From Nanoarchaeota archaeon (GTDB taxonomy: Archaea; EX4484-52; LFW-46), in NCBI GenBank assembly GCA_018897155.1, contig JAHILE010000058.1:1-29663 (forward strand): 29,663 nucleotides of DNA, read 5' to 3'. Shown here one piece after another: positions 1 through 6,801 of this stretch. Numbering within the stretch: position 1 is the first letter of the stretch; the number at the start of each line of letters is the position of its first letter. The notes under the pieces were generated by a model, which was given only the letters and a program-made list of their open reading frames with translations, was not told where the DNA came from and made no database searches. The position numbers were made by a program, and so were the translations under genes.

Positions 1-5
1 AATAA

Positions 6-230
6 TTACTCTATTCCTTCGCGTTTCATTAATTCGCGAAATTCCTTTTCAGTAATGGGTTTTACCATACCTGTTTTTATTTCCTGAAAACGCCTTTTTG
101 CAATCTCTATGGCTTCCACTTCCGCTATTTGCTCAAAATCTCCTAAAAGATGCTCGAAATCATGCAACATACAATCGAAAGTCTCTTTGGGTATTGTGAC
201 AAATTCTCTAATGGGTTGTTCTGTGCTCAT
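6..230 (-). CDS. Antitoxin-like small protein (RelB/Phd-like, tentative)
   Basis: This is a 74-residue acidic protein. It opens with a short beta-like stretch (REFVTIPKETFD) and ends in a helical tail with the pattern KPITEKEFRELMKREGIE. Tails of this kind are common in archaeal antitoxins, where they wrap around a RelE- or PIN-type toxin encoded just downstream. The downstream side lies beyond base 1 of the window, so no toxin can be seen. A TATA-like box lies about 26 nt upstream of the ATG, which suggests a leaderless message. The assignment rests on general pattern and size only. It could equally be an unrelated small helical protein. Confidence 0.5.
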   Translation of the reverse strand: MSTEQPIREFVTIPKETFDCMLHDFEHLLGDFEQIAEVEAIEIAKRRFQEIKTGMVKPITEKEFRELMKREGIE

Positions 231-251
231 GCATCTTATTTATTTACGGAT

Positions 252-260
252 TTTATAAAT
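252..260 (-). promoter_or_regulatory. TATA box for the antitoxin-like gene
   Basis: The minus strand reads ATTTATAAA here, centred 26 nt before the ATG at 230. This is the spacing expected for a leaderless archaeal transcript. A short inverted repeat CGTTA-aa-TAACG (291-302) lies further upstream, in the shared divergent promoter region, and could be an operator. Confidence 0.6.
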
Positions 261-340
261 ATGTGTATATCGTACAATCTCGAATAATTTCGTTAAATAA
301 CGCAGTTCATGCAATATATCGGCAAATCCTAGTGAATAAA

Positions 341-349
341 CTTATAAAT
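341..349 (+). promoter_or_regulatory. TATA box upstream of the hairpin leader
   Basis: CTTATAAAT matches an archaeal TATA element. With normal spacing transcription would start near 368-372, leaving about 80 nt of leader before the chosen ATG at 452. This is unusual here, because most lead genes in the window appear leaderless. Confidence 0.55.
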
Positions 350-377
350 CTAAAACATCCATAATGAATTGCGGGCA

Positions 378-419
378 TTTTCGGACACAATCCGAAAAGC
401 TTTCCGAACTTGTTCGGAA
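378..419 (+). promoter_or_regulatory. Paired inverted repeats (TTCGGA/TCCGAA) in the 5' leader
   Basis: Two consecutive perfect stems are visible. TTTTCGGA-cacaa-TCCGAAAA spans 378-398 and TTCCGAA-cttg-TTCGGAA spans 402-419. The hexamer occurs four times in the order forward, reverse, reverse, forward (380, 391, 403, 413), so the centres are 10-12 bp apart, close to one DNA turn. It may be a DNA operator just downstream of the start site or a structured mRNA leader. The arms could also pair in the alternative combination (first with third, second with fourth). Confidence 0.55.
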
Positions 420-451
420 TGATATCCGCAATCAAACAATTGGTGAACCCA

Positions 452-721
452 ATGAACAACGACAGACAATTTGAACAAAGAAAAGTTGACTTCGAAACTC
501 TGAAATCAGAAGAAGTGAAATTCAAGAACGACACGCAATTCATCGAAATCGCGCGAAAAAAAGCAAAAACCGATGATGGTGAAAATGAGTTCGTTTCAAT
601 ATCCCGCGGATACTTTACGCCTCAGGGAGAACGGCGCTTCAGGCGCTCCGTAGCAATACCTTCCGACGCAGGCGTTGTTGAAGGCGTTGCAAACGCTCTA
701 AAAAACATGATGAGTGAATAA
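452..721 (+). CDS. Small conserved-looking protein, possibly nucleic-acid binding
   Basis: This 89-residue charged protein is not recognised with certainty. The N-terminal half is Lys/Glu-rich and helical (QFEQRKVDFETLKSEEVKF). The C-terminal half shows alternating beta-type residues (EFVSISRGYFTPQGERRF, then RRSVAIPSDAG) followed by a helix (VVEGVANALKNMM). That strand-rich core plus terminal helix recalls small PC4- or PUR-type single-stranded nucleic-acid binders, but this is only a resemblance. The ATG at 452 is preferred over the in-frame TTG at 410 and ATG at 419, because GGTGA (442-446) sits 5 nt before it. That Shine-Dalgarno and the start codon lie in a small predicted stem, ATTGG (439-443) with CCAAT (449-453). 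A terminator-like hairpin follows the stop. Confidence 0.7.
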   Translation: MNNDRQFEQRKVDFETLKSEEVKFKNDTQFIEIARKKAKTDDGENEFVSISRGYFTPQGERRFRRSVAIPSDAGVVEGVANALKNMMSE

Positions 722-736
722 TCGGATAAATCCGTA

Positions 737-773
737 GCGCCGCTGCTGAGTGCGGCGGCGCGAATTCTTTTTT
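737..773 (+). terminator. GC-rich hairpin followed by T-run
   Basis: GCGCCGC (737-743) pairs perfectly with GCGGCGC (755-761), and a T-rich run with six consecutive T follows (768-773). It lies just after the stop of the small protein and before the VOC gene promoter, so it fits a transcription terminator. Confidence 0.65.
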
Positions 774-802
774 CTGATTCTGACATATGCCCGGATATTA
801 AT

Positions 803-811
803 GTATATATA
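803..811 (+). promoter_or_regulatory. TATA box for the VOC gene
   Basis: GTATATATA is centred 26 nt before the ATG at 833, and there is no Shine-Dalgarno sequence in between. A leaderless message is expected. Confidence 0.65.
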
Positions 812-832
812 CAGAACTGCTAAAATAGATTC

Positions 833-1246
833 ATGAAATTCAACAAGCTCATCCCTGAGCTTTCTGTTTTTGACATAAACAAAAGCATCGAGTTTTATAC
901 AAAGATTCTTGGCTTCAAAATAGAATATAAACGCGAAGAATGCAAGTTCGCCTTTCTTTCAATGAATGGAAGCCAAATAATGATAGAGCAAGCAAACGGC
1001 AATTGGGAAACCGGAAAATTAGAATATCCGTTCGGCAGAGGAATAAACTTCCAAATAGAAGCGAATGACGTCGATTCGTTGGTAAAATCATTGCAAGCAC
1101 ACAAATATCCGATAATGATTATGCCTAAAGAAAATTGGTATCGCGTCGGCAATACATTTTGGGGAAACCGCGAGTTTCTGGTGATGGACCCTGACGGATA
1201 CTTGCTTCGTTTCTCACAGGATTTAGGCGAAAAACCGCTTTCTTGA
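833..1246 (+). CDS. VOC-fold protein (glyoxalase/bleomycin-resistance-like)
   Basis: The 137-residue protein has the vicinal-oxygen-chelate pattern. A first beta-alpha-beta unit (PELSVFDINKSIEFYTKILGF) is followed by a second module ending in REFLVMDPDGYLLRFSQ. Metal-using members carry a His near the first strand and a Glu in the DPDGxxxE motif. Here the equivalent positions read PELSVF and DPDGYLLRF, so the usual ligands are absent. This fits the non-metal, ligand-binding bleomycin-resistance-like branch better than glyoxalase I. Its natural ligand cannot be inferred. It precedes aIF6 by 35 nt on the same strand and may share a transcript with it. Confidence 0.85.
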   Translation: MKFNKLIPELSVFDINKSIEFYTKILGFKIEYKREECKFAFLSMNGSQIMIEQANGNWETGKLEYPFGRGINFQIEANDVDSLVKSLQAHKYPIMIMPKENWYRVGNTFWGNREFLVMDPDGYLLRFSQDLGEKPLS

Positions 1247-1281
1247 TGGCTTTAAAAAACTCAATTCACAAGGAGATGTTT

Positions 1282-1962
1282 ATGAACAAAACAAAAAAAA
1301 CCGAAGACAATGACCATATGCGCTTTGCAGATTTCCAGGGCGATCCAAACATAGGGCTCTTCGGAATTGTAACTGAGAAATACACAGTGCTTCCAGAAGC
1401 AGGCATTGACGTAAGCTTTCTTGTCAAAACCGTCGCATACACAACAATAGCCGGAACAAAGCTATGTGGCCTGTTTCTTGCAGGAAACTCTCATGGCCTT
1501 ATTGTACCTGAAACAATAACTGAACGCGAAATGCACGCCCTAAAAAATGCATTGAAAGGCGTGAATATCCTGAAGTTAAAATCAAAATACACCGCTATCG
1601 GAAATCTCATACTCTGCAATGACAAAGGCGCAGTCATAAGCCCACTATTACGCGCTTCAGCCGAAGAAATCGCAGAATGCTTAAACGTAAAAGTCAGCAT
1701 AGGAAATATGCTTGACCTAGACATTATTGGCGCAATGGGCGTTGCCACAAAAAAAGGATTCCTCCTTGATATGTATGTCGGAGAAGTTGAATTCAAATTT
1801 GTTAAAGACGCCCTTGGAGTTGACGGCGACATCGGCACTGTGAATTTCGGCTCAGAATTTGTCAAAAGCGGTATACTTGCCAATTCAAAAGGAATTTTAA
1901 TCGGAAACGCCACAACAGGACCTGAAACAGCAAGAATTGATGAAGCGCTTGGATTTATTTAA
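1282..1962 (+). CDS. eif6: Translation initiation factor 6 (aIF6)
   Basis: aIF6 binds the large ribosomal subunit and keeps it from joining the small one. The 226-residue product matches the usual archaeal length. It shows the pentein-type repeats of the family: GDPNIGLFGIVTEKYTVLP near the N-terminus, GNSHGLIVPETITE, GNLILCNDKGAVISPLL, and the typical C-terminal segment TTGPETARIDEALGFI. The ATG at 1282 is chosen because AGGAG (1271-1275) lies 6 nt before it. An in-frame TTG at 1243 would add 13 residues unlike the family's start. The N-terminus is still a few residues longer than usual (MNKTKKTEDNDH). The prefoldin alpha gene follows after a 218-nt repeat-rich spacer. Confidence 0.95.
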   Translation: MNKTKKTEDNDHMRFADFQGDPNIGLFGIVTEKYTVLPEAGIDVSFLVKTVAYTTIAGTKLCGLFLAGNSHGLIVPETITEREMHALKNALKGVNILKLKSKYTAIGNLILCNDKGAVISPLLRASAEEIAECLNVKVSIGNMLDLDIIGAMGVATKKGFLLDMYVGEVEFKFVKDALGVDGDIGTVNFGSEFVKSGILANSKGILIGNATTGPETARIDEALGFI

Positions 1963-1971
1963 TTTAATGTC

Positions 1972-2174
1972 GGGCGGTTTTTGCCCAAAGCATCAGGTTA
2001 ATGGCAAAAAAAATCCGTTCGCTTCGCCTTATGAGCCAACGCGTGCTACGCTCTCGGCTTTTTCAACTGAAGGTTGAAAAGCTTAGAGTTCGCAAAGCGA
2101 ACGAGATGATTTTTATCCAAAGAAAATCCATTCACTTCGTTCAAGGCTTTTAAGCCCAGAGCGCATGTGAATGG
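1972..2174 (+). repeat. Stem-loop-rich spacer between aIF6 and prefoldin alpha
   Basis: This interval is packed with short inverted repeats: GGGC/GCCC (1972-1986), AGCC..GCG/CGC..GGCT (2034-2059) running into five T, GCTTTTTCAAC/GTTGAAAAGC (2057-2082), the perfect GTTCGC-aaa-GCGAAC (2088-2102), GGCTT-tt-AAGCC (2145-2156) and CCATTCAC/GTGAATGG (2128-2174). Two diverged direct copies (AAAATCCGTTCGCTTCG ending 2026, AAAATCCATTCACTTCG ending 2139) suggest a duplicated element. I see no convincing reading frame in it. Confidence 0.7.
2034..2064 (+). terminator. Possible terminator after aIF6
   Basis: The interrupted stem AGCC-aac-GCG / CGC-tctc-GGCT is followed directly by a T stretch (2059-2063), a terminator-like arrangement. 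It is one of several hairpins in this spacer, so its role is uncertain. Confidence 0.35.
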
Positions 2175-2180
2175 CTTAAA

Positions 2181-2642
2181 ATGGAGTATGATAAAAAAAT
2201 GGACCAAAAAACAATGCAGCAAAAAGCACATGACTTTGAAATGCAAAAAGAGCAAATGAAGCAGATTCAAATGCAAGCAATGCAAATTCAAAAGCAGGCG
2301 CAGGAATTTGAGCAGGTAAAACAAAGCCTCAAAGATCTTAAGATCATGACATCTAGGGATGCCAAACTTTCTAAGCCGGACTTAGAAAAAGAGATAAATG
2401 ACGCATTCATACCGCTTGGAGCAGGCATTTTTGCCTCAGGAAAGATAACTGATTCAAAAGAAGTTCTTGTAATGACTGGCGCAGGAATCGCTGTCAAAAA
2501 AAACATAGATGATGCCATTGCATTTCTTGACGGCAAGACAGAAGTACTTACAGCCGCATTCAAAGAGCTTGATTCAGAAGGTAAGAGGATAAGCAAAAGC
2601 GCGCAAAACCTGGCGAGCCAAATACAAGACGCATCAAGATAA
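2181..2642 (+). CDS. pfdA: Prefoldin alpha subunit
   Basis: Prefoldin captures unfolded proteins in the cytoplasm and passes them to the thermosome. The 153-residue protein has the expected layout. A long Gln/Met-rich N-terminal coiled coil (about 1-55, with QMQAMQIQKQAQEFEQ) leads into the central beta-hairpin region (AFIPLGAGIFASGKI, then VLVMTGAGIAVKKN), followed by a C-terminal coiled coil (DDAIAFLDGKTEVL onwards). An ATG at 2199 is an alternative start. In many archaea pfdA lies close to aIF6, with the ribosomal protein L20a/LX gene between them; that gene is not seen here. The stop is one base from the stop of the convergent enolase gene, so the two transcripts must overlap at their 3' ends. 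Confidence 0.88.
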   Translation: MEYDKKMDQKTMQQKAHDFEMQKEQMKQIQMQAMQIQKQAQEFEQVKQSLKDLKIMTSRDAKLSKPDLEKEINDAFIPLGAGIFASGKITDSKEVLVMTGAGIAVKKNIDDAIAFLDGKTEVLTAAFKELDSEGKRISKSAQNLASQIQDASR

Positions 2643-2643
2643 A

Positions 2644-3822
2644 TTACTTTAATTTAGCCATTCGCGGTTTTTTGCAATTATCCCACATCTCAAGAAGGCG
2701 GTTAAGCTTTGCCACGCGCATATCAACAACCCCTGCCTTGATTATCGGGATTTCCCAGTCAAACGCAATAACTGAAATCGTGGAATCTGTTGTTTCTGCT
2801 GAGCGATGCGATATCACAGGAACGATTTTATTTTTCTTTGCAATCGATACGAATTCGTGCGCAAGAGTTACCGTGCCCACTTGATTCGGTTTGACAATGA
2901 CTGAATTGACGGATTTATTCGCCATCGCCATTTTTATCCTTTCAGGATTTGTTGTTGTCAAATCATCCCCACAGATCAGGCATTTTTTACCATGCTTTTT
3001 ATTCAATTCGGCAAAGCCCTCAAAATCCTCCTCATGCAATGGGTCCTCAGCATAAAACAAATTGTATGTCCTGATTGTATCCGATATAAAATCTATTTGC
3101 CCGCCAGAATCAAAAGATTTTTTCATTTTCTGATAAATATATTTTTTTCCATTCCACATGCCGGATGAAGCGACATCCAGCCCAAGCTGACAGCAGTTAT
3201 TTCCCGCAATGCGGCATATCAAATCAAGCGATTTTTCAAAGGGAATTTTTGCTGTCAGCGCGCCTTCGTCATTTATTCCAACCGCGCAGATTTTCTGGGC
3301 TTCTTTTTTCAGCTCATGATACGCGCCAGCCATCCGCTCAATCGCGTCAGGAAAGCTTTTTGACTTCAAGGGACATAAGAGAAATTCCTGTATGTCTGTT
3401 GCGCCGCCATGCTTTCCGCCTCCGAAAACATTGCCGAGAGGATATGGAAAAACAGTTTTCTTTTTCCAAGCAGGCTCTTTGTGCAAAAGATTGTAGATTG
3501 CAAACGAAACTGCAATTGCAGCGTTTCCGCCGATTCTTGAAAACCCGCGCGTTCCGTCAATTCGCGCAAGCAGCTCATCGATATTTTTTTGCTCAAGTGT
3601 TGCGCCGGAAAGTTTTTGAAGAATCGTATTCGCAATTTTTACAGACTCTTGGGCATCAAGAACCTTTGCCTCATGCGCTCCTGTGGATGCGCCCGAAGGC
3701 GCCATGCCCTTTCCTAAAAGCCCCGAACCGCTTTCTGCCAAAACTTCAACAGTCCAGTTTCCGCGGCTGTCAAGTATTTTTTGCGCATGAATGCTCTTGA
3801 GTGTATCCGTCATAGACATCAT
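2644..3822 (-). CDS. eno: Enolase (phosphopyruvate hydratase)
   Basis: Enolase interconverts 2-phosphoglycerate and phosphoenolpyruvate in glycolysis and gluconeogenesis. The order of motifs is intact: KILDSRGNWTVEV and PSGASTGAHEA at the N-terminus, GGKHGGATDIQEFLL with the loop His, INDEGAL, then metal-binding acids in LDVASSG, EDPLHEED and GDDLTTTN, the catalytic-Lys segment VKPNQVGT, and SHRSAETTD. At 392 residues it is somewhat shorter than the usual 410-430, and several loops differ from consensus (SAETTD instead of SGETED), so it is a diverged copy. ATGs at 3822, 3819 and 3813 are all in frame; the TATA box spacing favours 3819. It is convergent with pfdA. Confidence 0.95.
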   Translation of the reverse strand: MMSMTDTLKSIHAQKILDSRGNWTVEVLAESGSGLLGKGMAPSGASTGAHEAKVLDAQESVKIANTILQKLSGATLEQKNIDELLARIDGTRGFSRIGGNAAIAVSFAIYNLLHKEPAWKKKTVFPYPLGNVFGGGKHGGATDIQEFLLCPLKSKSFPDAIERMAGAYHELKKEAQKICAVGINDEGALTAKIPFEKSLDLICRIAGNNCCQLGLDVASSGMWNGKKYIYQKMKKSFDSGGQIDFISDTIRTYNLFYAEDPLHEEDFEGFAELNKKHGKKCLICGDDLTTTNPERIKMAMANKSVNSVIVKPNQVGTVTLAHEFVSIAKKNKIVPVISHRSAETTDSTISVIAFDWEIPIIKAGVVDMRVAKLNRLLEMWDNCKKPRMAKLK

Positions 3823-3839
3823 TTATTATTCGTATCCGC

Positions 3840-3849
3840 TTTTTATATA
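3840..3849 (-). promoter_or_regulatory. TATA box for enolase
   Basis: The minus strand reads TATATAAAAA, centred about 26 nt before the ATG at 3819. An inverted repeat CTCTCT/AGAGAG (3855-3871) lies directly upstream, where a regulator or BRE-associated factor could act. Confidence 0.6.
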
Positions 3850-3918
3850 CGCGTCTCTCTCAAAAAGAGAGTATAAAAATCGACTGCAATCGAACTGCTC
3901 GCGCAAAAACAAAAGGGT

Positions 3919-3926
3919 TTTTAAAG
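3919..3926 (+). promoter_or_regulatory. TATA box for the zinc-ribbon/archaeosortase pair
   Basis: TTTTAAAG is centred 26 nt before the ATG at 3948, with no Shine-Dalgarno sequence between them. It fits a leaderless start of the two-gene unit. Confidence 0.55.
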
Positions 3927-3947
3927 ATTGTCTGCCTAGTGTTATTT

Positions 3948-4112
3948 ATGCGGCTCTGTGAAAGAAAGGTTTTGAACGTCGCATGCTCTGCATGCGGCCA
4001 TACGACGCGCGTGCCGATACAGCGATTTTATGACGGCTATGAAGGCGCGTTTGTCTGCAACGGATGCGGCGAGCCTCTTGAAAATCTTTTTGACGCCCTT
4101 GATGATGAATGA
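3948..4112 (+). CDS. Small double-CxxC zinc-ribbon protein
   Basis: This 54-residue protein has two knuckles, CSAC followed by GH (about residues 13-18) and CNGC (about 37-40), separated by about 20 residues. This is the arrangement of a single zinc ribbon. The tail is acidic (ENLFDALDDE). It resembles in size the small archaeal zinc-ribbon proteins such as RNA polymerase subunit P, but the sequence does not allow that assignment. The stop overlaps the start of the archaeosortase-like gene (ATGA), which implies translational coupling. Strong support comes from the TATA box, the coupling and the intact zinc ligands. Confidence 0.8.
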   Translation: MRLCERKVLNVACSACGHTTRVPIQRFYDGYEGAFVCNGCGEPLENLFDALDDE

Positions 4113-4708
4113 TTCTTCAATTGGTGACTTTCTTGGAATTCTTAAAAAAACATCGGGCGCGAATCTTAAAAAAAATAAAAACACCATTCCAAAAAAAGCT
4201 GCTTAATATATTCATATTCCTCACAGCATTTACCGCACTCTCACTGCCGCTCCATTTTCTCTTATGGGTGAACTTTGATGCAACGCCGATGCAGGTTATT
4301 GTTGCAAGTAGCGTCAAAAAGCTGCTTGAAGCAAGCGGCATCGCGGTTTCGCAAAGCGGACTTTTTCTTTCAATGATTACAAAGACAGGCCCTCTAACAG
4401 TGCAGATAATAAAAGACTGTGTAGGATGGAAGTCCGTTCTTGCCCTCTTTGGACTTATTTTTGCGACGCCAAAGATTGAAATGAATAAACGCATATACGG
4501 TCTTATTGCGGGCACCCCTATAATTCTTGCGGGAAATATACTGCGCATATATGCAACCATATATGTTACGGTTTATGGGGGCTTGGAATACTGGGAAATT
4601 ACGCACACATATCTTTGGCAGGAAGGGCTTATAGTTCTCGTCATTGCTACGTGGTATATCTGGCTCAGGATATGCAAGAATAACCGCAGTAAATTAAGTT
4701 TTATATAG
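4109..4708 (+). CDS. Archaeosortase/exosortase family protein
   Basis: Archaeosortases are membrane transpeptidases that cut C-terminal sorting signals from secreted proteins and attach the product to a lipid. The 199-residue protein has a basic N-terminus and several membrane helices (about 31-55, 108-120, 129-153 and 172-188). It carries the family's three catalytic positions in order: Cys104 in IKDCVGWKS, Arg146 in GNILRIYATIYV, and His166 in ITHTYLWQ. The start overlaps the zinc-ribbon stop by ATGA. No protein in the window ends with a recognisable PGF-CTERM-like signal (short motif, hydrophobic helix, basic end), so the substrate is elsewhere or has a different signal. Confidence 0.85.
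   Translation: MILQLVTFLEFLKKHRARILKKIKTPFQKKLLNIFIFLTAFTALSLPLHFLLWVNFDATPMQVIVASSVKKLLEASGIAVSQSGLFLSMITKTGPLTVQIIKDCVGWKSVLALFGLIFATPKIEMNKRIYGLIAGTPIILAGNILRIYATIYVTVYGGLEYWEITHTYLWQEGLIVLVIATWYIWLRICKNNRSKLSFI
4700..4707 (+). promoter_or_regulatory. TATA box for the coiled-coil gene
   Basis: TTTATATA overlaps the last codons of the archaeosortase-like gene and is centred 26 nt before the ATG at 4729. The surface-structure cluster therefore probably has its own promoter. Confidence 0.65.
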
Positions 4709-4728
4709 TATGAAAACGAATAATAGTT

Positions 4729-6723
4729 ATGGCTTTTAGACTGTCTTCTGATAATTCAACTAATTCGCACGTTGATGAAATAACAGAACTAAAAAACCGA
4801 ATAAAGTTGGTTGAATTAGATATTGAAAAGCGAATGATTTTGATTGAAAAAGCTGCAAAGGAAATGCAAAAAGCCGTCGGTGATGTCGAACAGTTTGAAT
4901 CTTCCAAAGATTCTGTCCTTGAGATTCAGGAAATGAAAAAAAACCTGCGCGAAATCGAAGATATCGGCCTGATATCAAAGCTTGAAACCATAAACAACAG
5001 CGACAAAATTACAGCGGCTACAGATAATATTGAGGAATTAAATGAAAAAATAAAGCTTCTTTCAGATGCCATAGAAATTCTAAGCGAATCAAAAACATCA
5101 AATAGCGACAATCAGCCAACCGCATTCAAAGAAATTTCATCAATACAATCTGAAATAGATATGCTAAAAAACGCGTTATCAAAAATGGCTCACTCAATGG
5201 CGGACCCGGAGAAACTATCAGAATTTGCTAATCGGATAACCTCTCTTGAGAATGCGGATAATAAAACAAGCGCGGATTTAAAAAAGACGTATGAAGCACA
5301 CCATGAAAAAATAGCTTTGCTTGAACAGCGCATTTCTTCGGCTTCGGTGCCTGCGGGAATTCCAAATGAAATGAATAAAGACATTGCGCAAATGAAAGAA
5401 GAAATCATGCGAATGAAAGGAATTAACAAAGATATAGTAGATTTGCTCGAGACGGTTCCGAAAACGCGCAACATTTCAAATGATGCGAGCATGCAAGACC
5501 AGGATATTTCAGATGCGCGTTCAACAATAACCGACCTATCAAAGAAAGTTGCAGAAATAGAAAAAGAAATGAGCTTTGATCGCGCAAGCTATCCTAAAGA
5601 CATAATGGGCCTTAAAAAAAACATAAGTGAAATAAAGGAAATTCAAAAAGATTTCGCTGAAACTATGGGCTCATTGGCAAAAATAAAAAAAGGAAGCGCG
5701 GAACAGCCAAATTATTCTGAAAAACTGAAAAATGTTGAGAATGCGATTGACGCGATTTTCAAAAAAAATGCCGAAATGCAATCATTAAGCAACGAAGTAA
5801 AAGCAATAAACAGCGAGATACTCTTGATAAAAAATGTTAAAAACAAGGCACCTTCAAAACCATCCGAAATACCCGGGAACATTATGCAGGATATGTCGTT
5901 ATTGAAAGGAGAAATCGAAAAATTAAAGGGAGCAAACAAAAAACTCACTGATATAATTGAAATAAATCTAAAGAATCCTGGCAGGCAGGCGGCACCAGAA
6001 TCTGCGGAAGCAGTAAATCATAACGTGCGTTCTGAAATTGCCGGAATGGCGGTAAAAGTCGATGAGCTCAGCAAGGAAATGAACCTCGATCGCGCAATGT
6101 ACCCGCAGGATATAGCAAATCTTAAAAAAGACATAAAGACCTTGAAAACAACACAAAGAGACCTTGCGGATACTCTGGAATCCCTTGCAAAGATGAAAAA
6201 AGAAAGCATAAACGCAACATATGCCGAAAACAAGATAAAAAACATAGACGAGGTTGTCAAAAGCATTTCCGGAAAAATTTCCGAGATTCCGTCATTCGAA
6301 AAGAAATTTAAATCCATTGATTATGAAATGAAGTCCATTAAAGAAACCATGAGCCAACGCGCCGCAACTCCAGCATCCGGCGACAAAACAGAAACACAAA
6401 CTCATCTTTTAGATGCGGAACAAAAGAAAATTAATGCTCTTGAAAAAACAATCGCAGAGCTCTCAGATAATGTAAACGATCTGCAAAATATGAAAGAAAA
6501 AATCAGCGCAATAGATGAAAAGATAAATTCACAAGATCTTGTTTTTGCAAAAGTTGCTCAAAAGAGGGATTCTAAAAAAATCGCAGAGAATGAAATACTG
6601 TCAAATAGGATAAAAATAATTGCAGAAGAAAATAATAATTTAAGGCAGGAAATCGAGCAATTGAAACAAATATGCTCTGAAATTATAAAAGAAACCCGAG
6701 AGCAACCAATCATCATAGATTAG
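4729..6723 (+). CDS. Long coiled-coil protein with two ~170-residue repeats
   Basis: The 664-residue protein is rich in Lys, Glu, Ile and Ser, with heptad-like spacing almost throughout. It has no signal peptide and no membrane segment, so it is probably cytoplasmic. Two tandem homologous units are visible. The first (residues 211-380) starts IPNEMNKDIAQMKEEI and includes DRASYPKDI. The second (residues 381 to about 550) starts IPGNIMQDMSLLKGEI and includes DRAMYPQDI. Each unit continues with a segment of the type LKKxIxxxKxxQ-[KR]-D-[FL]-A-[ED]-T, so the period is 170 residues. It directly precedes the run of pilin-like genes. A scaffold or organiser of the surface apparatus is plausible, but nothing catalytic can be seen. 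I do not recognise the family. Confidence 0.85.
   Translation: MAFRLSSDNSTNSHVDEITELKNRIKLVELDIEKRMILIEKAAKEMQKAVGDVEQFESSKDSVLEIQEMKKNLREIEDIGLISKLETINNSDKITAATDNIEELNEKIKLLSDAIEILSESKTSNSDNQPTAFKEISSIQSEIDMLKNALSKMAHSMADPEKLSEFANRITSLENADNKTSADLKKTYEAHHEKIALLEQRISSASVPAGIPNEMNKDIAQMKEEIMRMKGINKDIVDLLETVPKTRNISNDASMQDQDISDARSTITDLSKKVAEIEKEMSFDRASYPKDIMGLKKNISEIKEIQKDFAETMGSLAKIKKGSAEQPNYSEKLKNVENAIDAIFKKNAEMQSLSNEVKAINSEILLIKNVKNKAPSKPSEIPGNIMQDMSLLKGEIEKLKGANKKLTDIIEINLKNPGRQAAPESAEAVNHNVRSEIAGMAVKVDELSKEMNLDRAMYPQDIANLKKDIKTLKTTQRDLADTLESLAKMKKESINATYAENKIKNIDEVVKSISGKISEIPSFEKKFKSIDYEMKSIKETMSQRAATPASGDKTETQTHLLDAEQKKINALEKTIAELSDNVNDLQNMKEKISAIDEKINSQDLVFAKVAQKRDSKKIAENEILSNRIKIIAEENNNLRQEIEQLKQICSEIIKETREQPIIID
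5359..6378 (+). repeat. Tandem coding repeat, two units of about 510 bp
   Basis: Unit one begins at 5359 and unit two at 5869, inside the coiled-coil gene. The similarity is clear at protein level (DRA-[SM]-YP-[KQ]-DI, ETMGSLAKIKK versus DTLESLAKMKK) but weak at DNA level, so this is an old duplication. The right boundary is approximate. Confidence 0.6.
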
Positions 6724-6801
6724 TACAATCACTCACGGCGCATCAGCCGAAATTAGAAATTCACTGGATGTCTCAGTAATTAAAGATGCCACTAATGTTG
6801 T

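Noticed and set aside
1491-1913. A 140-codon minus-strand frame inside aIF6
   Set aside because: It is a shadow of the aIF6 gene with no promoter or binding site.
3165-3800. A 211-codon plus-strand frame opposite enolase
   Set aside because: It is antisense to a well-supported enolase, its composition (Arg/Gln/Phe-rich) is that of a shadow frame, and it has no family-like motif.
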